32,740 nt of DNA from Parabacteroides distasonis (lineage in GTDB: Bacteria; Bacteroidota; Bacteroidia; Bacteroidales; Tannerellaceae): NCBI RefSeq assembly GCF_004793765.1, contig NZ_SRYM01000050.1, forward strand, positions 1 to 32,740, given 5' to 3'. Made by a program: the position numbers and the translations under genes. The notes under the pieces are model-generated. The model was not told the DNA's origin. It did no database searches and saw only the letters and a program-made list of their open reading frames with translations. Shown one piece after another: positions 8,319-15,392 of this stretch (position 1 is the stretch's first letter; the number at the start of each line of letters is the position of its first letter).

Positions 8319-8654
8319 ATGGAAAAAGAAAGAGAAATATTATACTATGAAGATTATTTCATAGATTTCTTTATGTCATTAGATGATGGTGCAAAGAAAA
8401 AAGTTTCTTATGTGCTCGATATGCTTAAAACGCAAGAACGCCTTAACAAGAACTTCGTTAAGCTAATCCGTGACGGTTTGTACGAGTTAAGGGCAAGCCA
8501 TAACGGAAACATCTATCGGGCCTTCTTTATCTTTGATGATGGAAATATAGTCATGCTATTCAATGGGTTTCAGAAAAAGGCTCAGAAAACCCCTAATAGC
8601 GAAATAGAAAAGGCTTTAAAACTCAAAAATGAATATTATGCAAGCAAATCCTAA
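8319..8654 (+). CDS. RelE/HigB-type toxin (Gp49-like family)
   Basis: A 111-residue toxin of the RelE/ParE superfamily, HigB/Gp49-like branch, expected to be an mRNA interferase. Typical features: the N-terminal EREILYYEDYF strand, a helical middle (KKKVSYVLDMLK), then FVKLIRDGLYELRASHNGNIYRAFF, where the basic residues would form the active site, and a LFNGFQKKAQKTP motif near the C-terminus. It precedes and overlaps a helix-turn-helix antitoxin gene, the toxin-first order of HigBA-type modules. The pair is more AT-rich than its neighbours, which fits mobility. The start is supported by homology of the N-terminus even though it leaves almost no leader RNA. Confidence 0.9.
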   Translation: MEKEREILYYEDYFIDFFMSLDDGAKKKVSYVLDMLKTQERLNKNFVKLIRDGLYELRASHNGNIYRAFFIFDDGNIVMLFNGFQKKAQKTPNSEIEKALKLKNEYYASKS

Positions 8655-8940
8655 GATCGGGAGTATGGACGCTGTATTAGATAAATTATACGGCAAGGTT
8701 GGCTCACCAGAAAGAGAGGAGTTTCGCAAAGAAGCATACTCTTATTGTGTGGGGCAAATTATTAGTGACGCACGGAAGCAAGAGAAAATGACACAATCCG
8801 AGTTGGCCGAAAAAGTAGGAACTAATAAGACCTATATATCAAGAATTGAAAAAGGAATCATAGAACCGGGAGTTGGTTTATTTTTCCGTATTATTGATGC
8901 GCTTGGCCTTAAAATTGAAATCGTAAAGCCTATCATGTGA
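8629..8940 (+). CDS. XRE-family antitoxin
   Basis: The antitoxin partner of the toxin encoded just before, 103 residues, or 100 if translation starts at the second ATG (8638). It carries a Cro/C1-type helix-turn-helix at about 45-75, with MTQSELAEKVGTNKTYISRI as the recognition region, followed by a short hydrophobic end (ALGLKIEIVKPI). The N-terminal 40 residues are probably the toxin-neutralising part. It should bind the toxin and autorepress the promoter at 8284-8314. The gene overlaps the toxin coding sequence by 26 bases, so translation is likely coupled. Confidence 0.92.
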   Translation: MNIMQANPKIGSMDAVLDKLYGKVGSPEREEFRKEAYSYCVGQIISDARKQEKMTQSELAEKVGTNKTYISRIEKGIIEPGVGLFFRIIDALGLKIEIVKPIM

Positions 8941-8997
8941 GCAAAAGGAACTCTCTCAGATCGCCTCTGTTAAGATTGTTTTCCAATATGAGTAATA

Positions 8998-9036
8998 AAA
9001 GGGGCAAAGGCGTAATCACTACGGCTTTACCCCTTT
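8998..9036. terminator. Bidirectional terminator hairpin
   Basis: AAAGGGG at 8998-9004 pairs with CCCCTTT at 9030-9036. The stem continues inwards (AAAG with CTTT, then CGT with ACG) past two mismatches to a 7-base loop. A-rich and T-rich flanks occur on both sides. It lies between the convergent antitoxin and epimerase-lipocalin genes and could serve both. Confidence 0.65.
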
Positions 9037-9046
9037 ATACATCAGC

Positions 9047-10333
9047 TCATGAAATCAATTTAGAGATATCATACCCACGTTCCGTTATCTTCCCCAGTAA
9101 ATCTTCCCGAACCGCCTCCGGTAAGTTCCTCTCACGGTTCAAGATCCAGAGGTATTTATCCGTGCTGCTTCCTATCACCGCATATTGATAATCCGCATCA
9201 AGTTCTAAGATATAATAATCCGCATAGAACCATAAGAAGAAAGCCACTTTCAATTTTCCGGGATTATTTTTAGGGTCCGGTTGTTTCGCACGACCGGTGG
9301 CTTTCTTGTGAACGCCGCCTTTATATCCTTCGTTCTCCACACGGATCTTTCCGTCCGGAAGCAACGTATACGTGGCCGTCATATCCGTCATGCCTCTCTC
9401 AAAATGATTCTCATAACGGGCGATTTCATACCATCGCCCCATATACCGTTTAACATCCAGTTCCGGTACGGTATGATGATCTGTTATATTCATAAGTTTC
9501 TCTATTGTTGGATAAATGTATGTAAACCCAGATTCCTGTAATTTAGAGGGATGGACGGTTTGCCCTTTTGTCACGAACGACGCTCCCTCGCCAAACTTCA
9601 GCCGAAAAAAGAACTCAGGCAAAGGGATGATCCTACGGATCTTATCCGCTCTCGCTAACGTATGAGCCAACTGCTTTTGGGTGATAAGGTCTGGAGAAAC
9701 CAAATTTACCACACCCCTCATCTGCCTATTCCGTATGATATACCCAAAAGAGCGGCATAGATCAAACAGGCTGATCCATGGAAAACGCTGTTGCCCGTTA
9801 CCGATCACGACACTTACCCGTGAGAAGCGTTGCAAACGAAGCATCTCTTTCAAGGCCCCTCCATCCTCAGACAATACGACACCAAAACGGGTAATGACAA
9901 GCCTCACATCCGATGAGCATGCGGACGCTTCCTCCTCCCACGCCCCACACAACCGGGCCAAAAAATCCATTCCCCGGCAATCATGATACTCGTCATATTC
10001 CCCGAAAGCCGGATAATAACCTACGGCGGAGGCCGAAATAAACAACTCAAGTTTCACGCTTCTCGTGTTTATGGCATGCACCAACTGTCTGGTCACGCAA
10101 ATACGGCTATCATACAACTCTTGTTTGTAAGCCTCCGTCCAACGTTTATTAATGGAAGCACCCGCCAAATTAATGACGACTTCACAGGATTCCACGCATC
10201 GGCATAATTCATCAAAACAATCTTCCTTAAACAAATCCCGCCCTAAAGGGATAACATCATATCCTTTTCCCTCCAAAAAAGATGAAAGATGCTGACCGAT
10301 ATATCCGCTTGCCCCGCTGATCGCTATTCTCAT
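9047..10333 (-). CDS. Fusion of TIGR01777-type NAD-dependent epimerase and Blc-like lipocalin
   Basis: One open frame encodes two proteins that are normally separate. Residues 1-280 are an extended SDR epimerase of the TIGR01777/SDR39U1 type: GASGYIG at 7-13, INLAGASINKRW at 54-65, SASAVGYY at 100-107, and a DUF1731-like end with KLQESGF. Residues 285-428 are a bacterial lipocalin (Blc/apolipoprotein D-like) with the signature GRWYEIARYE at 299-308 and strands ending in WILNRE. The start is set at 10333, where MRIAISGASG begins; the frame also opens 11 codons earlier, but those residues are not epimerase-like. Blc is normally a lipoprotein, but this chain has no signal peptide, so the lipocalin should be cytoplasmic. 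No frameshift or internal restart is evident. Confidence 0.88.
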   Translation of the reverse strand: MRIAISGASGYIGQHLSSFLEGKGYDVIPLGRDLFKEDCFDELCRCVESCEVVINLAGASINKRWTEAYKQELYDSRICVTRQLVHAINTRSVKLELFISASAVGYYPAFGEYDEYHDCRGMDFLARLCGAWEEEASACSSDVRLVITRFGVVLSEDGGALKEMLRLQRFSRVSVVIGNGQQRFPWISLFDLCRSFGYIIRNRQMRGVVNLVSPDLITQKQLAHTLARADKIRRIIPLPEFFFRLKFGEGASFVTKGQTVHPSKLQESGFTYIYPTIEKLMNITDHHTVPELDVKRYMGRWYEIARYENHFERGMTDMTATYTLLPDGKIRVENEGYKGGVHKKATGRAKQPDPKNNPGKLKVAFFLWFYADYYILELDADYQYAVIGSSTDKYLWILNRERNLPEAVREDLLGKITERGYDISKLIS

Positions 10334-10450
10334 AATCAATACTTTTCTATTAAAACAAATCCACAAGCAATTTAGATGGCAATTTCCGGTTCTATTTTAG
10401 TATCCCAAACAGAATATCGACTAAAAGAAATCGGTTCGACAGAAAACAAC

Positions 10451-10458
10451 TATATTTG
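10451..10458 (+). promoter_or_regulatory. Promoter -7 box for the SDR-to-RluA gene cluster
   Basis: TATATTTG is a perfect TAnnTTTG box, 24 bases upstream of the SDR start codon in the 149-base divergent spacer. No well-spaced -33 element was found. I saw no clear box for the divergent epimerase gene. Confidence 0.5.
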
Positions 10459-10482
10459 TCCTCATTTAATAGTGACTGAATC

Positions 10483-11310
10483 ATGGCAGACAATTATCTG
10501 GAAAATAAGTACGCAGAATACCAAGCCCGGAAGACTTCCGGCACTAGAACGGGGCATACAACGAAGACACTTCATAAAACAAGAAGAGTCTTCATCACCG
10601 GTGGAGCCGAGGGGATCGGGAAAGCGATTGTAAGGGCTTTCAGAGGAGCCGGACATCGTGTGGCCTTCTGCGACAAGAACGAGACCTTAGGAAAAGAGAC
10701 TGCCCTACAAACCGGGACACAATTCCATCTCGTGGACGTTAGTGATAAAACCGCACTAGAAGATTGCCTGCGAAAGATCATCGAGGAGTGGGGAGATATT
10801 GATATCATTATCAACAACGCAGGTGTCAGTCAGTTCTCTCCCATCACGGAAACAAGCGTAGAGGATTTCGACAAGATACTATCCATAAACTTACGCCCGG
10901 CGTTTATCACCTCCCGCCAATTAGCGCTCCATCGGCAATCTCTCGATATCCCCAATCCATACGGCAGGATTATCAACATCTGCTCTACCCGTTACTTGAT
11001 GAGTGAACCCGGTAGCGAGGGATATGCCGCCTCTAAAGGAGGTATCTATTCTTTGACACATGCGTTGGCCTTATCGCTCTCGGAATGGCATATCACGGTA
11101 AACTCTATCGCTCCCGGTTGGATACAGAATAACAATTACGACCAGCTTCGCCCGGAGGATCATGCTCAACATCCGTCCGGAAGGGTGGGAAAGCCGGAGG
11201 ATATCGCCCGTATGTGCTTATTTCTTTGTCAAGAGGAAAACGATTTCATTAATGGCGAGAATATTACGATTGACGGTGGGATGACCAAGAAAATGATCTA
11301 TCTCGACTAA
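10483..11310 (+). CDS. SDR family oxidoreductase
   Basis: A classical short-chain dehydrogenase/reductase of 275 residues. Visible: the cofactor loop TGGAEGIG at 39-46, NNAG at 111-114, a catalytic Ser168, and Tyr181/Lys185 in YAASK. An acidic residue after the second strand (FCDKN) favours NAD(H). The first 35 residues are an extra, polar, low-complexity extension before the Rossmann fold; a second start near the fold is not obvious, so the extension may be real. Substrate unknown. It is first in a run of seven same-strand genes with gaps of 14 bases or less. Confidence 0.9.
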   Translation: MADNYLENKYAEYQARKTSGTRTGHTTKTLHKTRRVFITGGAEGIGKAIVRAFRGAGHRVAFCDKNETLGKETALQTGTQFHLVDVSDKTALEDCLRKIIEEWGDIDIIINNAGVSQFSPITETSVEDFDKILSINLRPAFITSRQLALHRQSLDIPNPYGRIINICSTRYLMSEPGSEGYAASKGGIYSLTHALALSLSEWHITVNSIAPGWIQNNNYDQLRPEDHAQHPSGRVGKPEDIARMCLFLCQEENDFINGENITIDGGMTKKMIYLD

Positions 11311-11324
11311 ATAAACATCCGTAT

Positions 11325-11882
11325 ATGACACAAACATCGAATATAGAAACCAACCGTCTTGTGCTCCGTCCTTTCAGCGAAAGCGATGCTCCTGATGTTT
11401 TTGAGAGCTGTAAGAATCCAAACCTAGGCAATAACGCAGGATGGAAACCTCTCGAAACGATCGAAGAGACTATTGATGTACTAAATACCATATTTATCGG
11501 AAAAGAAGGGGTTTGGGCTATCGTATCAAAAGAGACTCAACAAGTCATTGGCTCCATTGGCATCATTCCTGATCCCAAAAGAGAAAACCCACATGCTCGC
11601 ATGCTGGGTTATTGGCTAAAAGAAGAGTGTTGGGGACAAGGCTTCATGACAGAAGCAGTGCAATCCGTATTGAATTACGGATTTACTCAAATGGATTTAC
11701 ATTTGATCACGGCAAATTGTTATCCTCACAATCAACGCTCACAACGTGTATTAGAGAAGAATGGATTCGTATACGAAGGACGGCTTCATCAAGCAGAGCT
11801 AATGCATACTGGACAAATAGAGGATCATTTGTGCTATTATCTTGACCATCATTCCTTTTCAAACAAAAACAATAGTTTATGA
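11325..11882 (+). CDS. GNAT acetyltransferase, RimJ/RimL-like (first copy)
   Basis: A 185-residue Gcn5-related N-acetyltransferase of the RimJ/RimL (Acetyltransf_3) group. It starts with TNRLVLRPFSESDA, and the acetyl-CoA pyrophosphate loop is CWGQGFMTEA at 102-111. The C-terminal NQRSQRVLEKNGFVYEGRL is the family's helix-strand signature. Substrates in this group range from ribosomal protein N-termini to small molecules and cannot be assigned here. Its stop codon overlaps the start of the next GNAT gene by 4 bases (ATGA). Confidence 0.9.
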   Translation: MTQTSNIETNRLVLRPFSESDAPDVFESCKNPNLGNNAGWKPLETIEETIDVLNTIFIGKEGVWAIVSKETQQVIGSIGIIPDPKRENPHARMLGYWLKEECWGQGFMTEAVQSVLNYGFTQMDLHLITANCYPHNQRSQRVLEKNGFVYEGRLHQAELMHTGQIEDHLCYYLDHHSFSNKNNSL

Positions 11883-12424
11883 TAGTAGTAACAAAAGATT
11901 TATATACGCTCAGGAGTTGGGAAGGTCAAGATACGGAATCCTTAACCTTGCACCTTAATAACAAGAAGATCTGGGATAACTGTCGGGATGGATTGCCTCA
12001 TCCTTATACAAAAGAAAATGCCTGCTGCTTCATCAGCCAAGCACGAGAAAAAACTGAAATATCGGATTTCTGCATTGTGGTTCATGGTGAGGCAATCGGC
12101 AATATAGGTTTTGTGAGAGGAGCGGATGTGGAACGTTTCAATGCGGAAGTCGGTTATTGGATCAGTGAGAGATATTGGAACCAAGGGATTACCTCTGAAG
12201 CGTTAGCCGATGCGATCCAGTATTATTTTGAGCATACGGAGGTTATTCGTATATTCGCCACGGTGTATGAATATAATCTGGCATCCATGCGGGTATTAGA
12301 GAAAGTGGGATTCAAGAAGACTGGCATCTTCCGAAAAGCTTGTTACAAAAACGGGCGATTCATCGATGCGCATCATTTTGAGATCGTAGCGGATGAGAAA
12401 TTAGTTGGGAACAAAGACTTATAA
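11879..12424 (+). CDS. GNAT acetyltransferase, RimJ/RimL-like (second copy)
   Basis: A 181-residue GNAT protein of the same group as the preceding gene. It has VGYWISERYWNQGITSEALA at 91-110, containing the acetyl-CoA loop, and SMRVLEKVGFKKTGIFRKA near the C-terminus. It resembles its neighbour in layout but not closely in sequence, so an old duplication or independent recruitment are both possible. ATGA overlap with the upstream gene implies coupled translation. Substrate unknown. Confidence 0.9.
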   Translation: MIVVTKDLYTLRSWEGQDTESLTLHLNNKKIWDNCRDGLPHPYTKENACCFISQAREKTEISDFCIVVHGEAIGNIGFVRGADVERFNAEVGYWISERYWNQGITSEALADAIQYYFEHTEVIRIFATVYEYNLASMRVLEKVGFKKTGIFRKACYKNGRFIDAHHFEIVADEKLVGNKDL

Positions 12425-12431
12425 TCCATTT

Positions 12432-13292
12432 ATGCAAATAAGACAATTACAGATAAACGAATACGATAAGGCATTAACCCTGTCTTTGGACGTGTTCATC
12501 CAATGTGGCAAGAATGACTTCGACGAAGAGGGATTGGAAACCTTCAAGAGTTTCATTTACAATAAGGATCTGGTAAATGAGCTAACCATTTACGGAGCAT
12601 TCGAGGGTGAGTCATTAATAGGTCTAATCGCTACAAAAAATGAAGGAAAGCATATTTCCTTATTCTTCATCACGCCTATGTATCAAGGAAAAGGTATCGG
12701 CAAACGATTATTCGAGGCCGCTATCCAAGATAAGTCAGTCTCGGAAATGACAGTCAATTCCTCTTCCTATGCAATCCCAATCTACCGGAAATTCGGGTTC
12801 GAACCAATCTGCGAAGAACAAACTACACATGGGATGAAGTACACCCCGATGAAGCGAACGATAACCCGTCCCTCCTTCGAGGACTTCAATGAGCTTCTTC
12901 TGCTTTGGGAAGCGTCCGTACGTAGTACCCATCATTTCCTAAAAGAAGAGGATATCTTATTTTATAAAGAACTTGTTCCCGGATATTTCCCATTGGTAGA
13001 ACTTTATATCATCCGAAATGAGCGAGGAAAGATCACCGCCTTCATGGGCTTAAGCGATGAGCTTATCGAGATGCTTTTCGTACATCCGGAAGAGCAAGGC
13101 AAAGGATTAGGTAAACGACTTATCCAATTCGCCTTGCAAGAGACACCCATCCGAAAAGTTGACGTAAATGAGCAAAACACAACCGCACTTCATTTCTATC
13201 AGCATCTGGGATTCCAAGTGATAGGAAGAGACGAGACGGATTCTTCCCACAAGCCATTCCCGATACTTCATCTTCAAGTTACACTTCCTTAA
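12432..13292 (+). CDS. Double-domain GNAT acetyltransferase
   Basis: A 286-residue protein with two GNAT domains in tandem. The first (about 1-135) has the acetyl-CoA loop YQGKGIGKRL at 84-93 and ends with IYRKFGFEPI. The second (about 143-286) has WEASVRSTHHFL at 159-170, the loop EQGKGLGKRL at 221-230 and FYQHLGFQVIG, and looks like E. coli YjaB. Both loops are intact, so both halves may be catalytic. The frame also has an ATG at 12405 inside the previous gene; 12432 is preferred because MQIRQLQINEY is a normal GNAT beginning and avoids the overlap. Confidence 0.88.
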   Translation: MQIRQLQINEYDKALTLSLDVFIQCGKNDFDEEGLETFKSFIYNKDLVNELTIYGAFEGESLIGLIATKNEGKHISLFFITPMYQGKGIGKRLFEAAIQDKSVSEMTVNSSSYAIPIYRKFGFEPICEEQTTHGMKYTPMKRTITRPSFEDFNELLLLWEASVRSTHHFLKEEDILFYKELVPGYFPLVELYIIRNERGKITAFMGLSDELIEMLFVHPEEQGKGLGKRLIQFALQETPIRKVDVNEQNTTALHFYQHLGFQVIGRDETDSSHKPFPILHLQVTLP

Positions 13293-13304
13293 AAATTTAA
13301 GGGA

Positions 13305-13847
13305 ATGATCTTAACACAACAACAAAGATTGAGAATGAACCTAAAACAGAGACTATCAAGCCGCTGTCATATAGAGGATATCCATGAGATATTATTTTAT
13401 GTACAAGGGGACCAAGAACGGAAAGTAGAGCTATACGATCTGATATTCGATCCGGATGATGCCGTTAGTTATCAAGCGTTATGGGTCTGTAGCCATTTCT
13501 CCACAAAGGAAAACGAATGGCTATATGATAAACAGGATGAATTGATAAATGAGGTGCTTAACTGTGAGCACTCCGGAAAGCGACGCATTCTCTTGAACTT
13601 GCTTGTACGACAACCCCAGACGAATCCCCCACGGGTAGATTTCCTGAACTTCTGCCTGGACCGGATGCTTTCAGCGAAGGAATTACCCGGTGTGCAAACG
13701 CTTTGCATGAAACTGGGATATGAGTTATGCCGTCCCATTCCAGAGCTATTACAGGAGTATAAGACACTACTCGATCTGGCGGAACCCGATTTACTACAAA
13801 TCTCTTTGCGAACCGTACGTAAGAACATCTTAAAAAAAATACGATAA
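13305..13847 (+). CDS. Uncharacterised all-helical protein, possibly HEAT-like
   Basis: Not recognised as a named family. The 180 residues are predicted almost wholly helical, in successive amphipathic pairs (IEDIHEILFYV, KVELYDLIF, AVSYQALWVCSHF, ELINEVLNC, KRRILLNLLV, LLQISLRTVRKNILKKI). This pattern suggests HEAT or armadillo-type repeats, as in DNA-alkylation-repeat scaffolds, but that is inference. There is no signal peptide or membrane segment. The start may instead be the ATG at 13335. It sits 12 bases after the double GNAT gene and 3 bases before the GH43 gene, within the same transcription unit. Confidence 0.75.
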   Translation: MILTQQQRLRMNLKQRLSSRCHIEDIHEILFYVQGDQERKVELYDLIFDPDDAVSYQALWVCSHFSTKENEWLYDKQDELINEVLNCEHSGKRRILLNLLVRQPQTNPPRVDFLNFCLDRMLSAKELPGVQTLCMKLGYELCRPIPELLQEYKTLLDLAEPDLLQISLRTVRKNILKKIR

Positions 13848-13850
13848 AAC

Positions 13851-15392
13851 ATGAGAAAGATTTTCACACTATTCTTCTGTGCCGCCTCCTTGGCCACAGG
13901 ACTAGCGCAACAAGAATCCTATTTTACCAATCCCGTGATCCACGGTGACGTAGCCGATCCTTCCATTATCCGGATCGACCAGACTTACTATATCACCGGC
14001 ACCTCCTCGGAATGGGCCCCCTATTATCCGGTTTTCACCTCTACCGATCTGGTGAACTGGCAGCAAACCGGACATGTATTCGACGAGAAGCCGGAATGGA
14101 CTAAATCCTCATTCTGGGCTCCGGAATGGTATCAGCATAAAGGGAAGGTATATGTCTATTATACGGCCCGGAAGCAATCGGATAACATCTCGTGCATCGG
14201 TGTCGCCGTGGCGGATTCACCTACGGGCAAGTTCAAGGATTACGGCCCGGTGGTAGAGTTCGGGAAGGAAGCGATAGACGCATTTATCTTGGAGGATAAA
14301 GGCAAACTTTACATCAGTTGGAAAGCTTATGGATTGGATAACCAACCCATAGAGTTATTGGCTTGTAAGTTGACAGACGATGGGCTTCGCCTAGACGGAA
14401 AGCCTTTCAGCCTGCTGCGTGACGATGAGCGTCAAGGTATGGAAGGTCAGCATTGGTTCAAGAAAGACGGATATTACTATATCATCTACTCCGTGAGAGG
14501 CTGTTGCGGCCCGCAGAGCGATTACGCCGTATCCGTAGCTCGCTCGAAGAAGCTGGAGGGTCCTTACGAGAAATACCAAGAAAACCCGATCTTGCACGGA
14601 AGCAAGGAGGTTCTCTCCATCGGTCACGGAACGATTACGACAACACCAGACGGACGCATGTATTACCTATGCCACGCTTACCAGCCGGGAAGCGGCTTCT
14701 ACCAAGGTCGCCAACCTTACCTGCAAGAGGTGAGAATGGGTGAGGATCATTGGCCTCACTTCGTAACCGGGGAATACGCAAGCCGCACGCAACCCATGCC
14801 ATTTGCCGAGTCCGCACAAGTGCCGGTATTCGATTTCTCGGATGATTTCACCGGTGCTACCTTGCGTCCCGAATGGAGTTGGAACTATCCTTACACGGAT
14901 GTCAAGACCGAGATCAAGAACGGTAAACTCTCTCTATCCGGAACACCGAAACCCGGCGTAAAGACCGGAGCGGCACTTTGTTTACGCCCAACCTCCCCGG
15001 ATTACACGTTGGAAACAGCGATTGTAAACCGGAATGACAGTTGGAAAGGAATCACGATGTACGGAGACGCAAATAACCTAATCACCTGCGGATGCGTAGG
15101 AGACCGTTTGATATTGAAATATATCCTAGAGGGGAAAGAACATCAATTGGCCGATCTTCCTCTTCCCGGCTCGCCTTTATATCTACGGATGAAAGTGACC
15201 GACGGTGCGCATAGCACGTTCTACTGGAGTAAGGACGGACAAGCATGGAACGAGATCGTCGGCGAAGCTCTCTCCGCAAAAGAGACCCGGTCGTTGATCC
15301 AATGGGATCGTATCTCCCGTCCGGGATTGTATCAAGAGGGAGATCCTACGGCACCAGCCGTTTACGCTTATTGTCTATTAAAAAATGAATGA
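13851..15392 (+). CDS. Secreted glycoside hydrolase family 43
   Basis: A 513-residue GH43 enzyme, which hydrolyses arabinose- or xylose-containing plant polysaccharides (beta-xylosidase, alpha-L-arabinofuranosidase or arabinanase activities). A Sec signal peptide spans about 1-20 (ending LAQ-Q). In the five-bladed propeller the general base is Asp36 (ADPSII), the modulating Asp is likely Asp143 (AIDAF), and the acid is likely Glu198 (GMEGQHW). Residues from about 325 form a C-terminal beta-sandwich typical of xylosidase/arabinofuranosidase subfamilies. No SusC/SusD pair or other polysaccharide-utilisation genes are adjacent. It overlaps the next gene by 4 bases. Confidence 0.93.
   Translation: MRKIFTLFFCAASLATGLAQQESYFTNPVIHGDVADPSIIRIDQTYYITGTSSEWAPYYPVFTSTDLVNWQQTGHVFDEKPEWTKSSFWAPEWYQHKGKVYVYYTARKQSDNISCIGVAVADSPTGKFKDYGPVVEFGKEAIDAFILEDKGKLYISWKAYGLDNQPIELLACKLTDDGLRLDGKPFSLLRDDERQGMEGQHWFKKDGYYYIIYSVRGCCGPQSDYAVSVARSKKLEGPYEKYQENPILHGSKEVLSIGHGTITTTPDGRMYYLCHAYQPGSGFYQGRQPYLQEVRMGEDHWPHFVTGEYASRTQPMPFAESAQVPVFDFSDDFTGATLRPEWSWNYPYTDVKTEIKNGKLSLSGTPKPGVKTGAALCLRPTSPDYTLETAIVNRNDSWKGITMYGDANNLITCGCVGDRLILKYILEGKEHQLADLPLPGSPLYLRMKVTDGAHSTFYWSKDGQAWNEIVGEALSAKETRSLIQWDRISRPGLYQEGDPTAPAVYAYCLLKNE

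Noticed and set aside
8937-9188. Plus-strand open frame after the antitoxin gene
   Set aside because: It runs through the terminator hairpin and into the antisense of the lipocalin domain, has no family resemblance, and is best explained as a shadow.
13287-13302. Palindrome CCTTAAAAATTTAAGG over the stop codon of the double GNAT gene
   Set aside because: Stem is AT-rich with a two-base centre, lies in the middle of a tight operon, and is not followed by a T-run; an operator is possible but nothing supports it.
14453-14743. Overlapping plus-strand open frame inside the GH43 gene
   Set aside because: The GH43 frame explains the region fully with intact catalytic residues; the alternative product is arginine- and leucine-rich shadow sequence.
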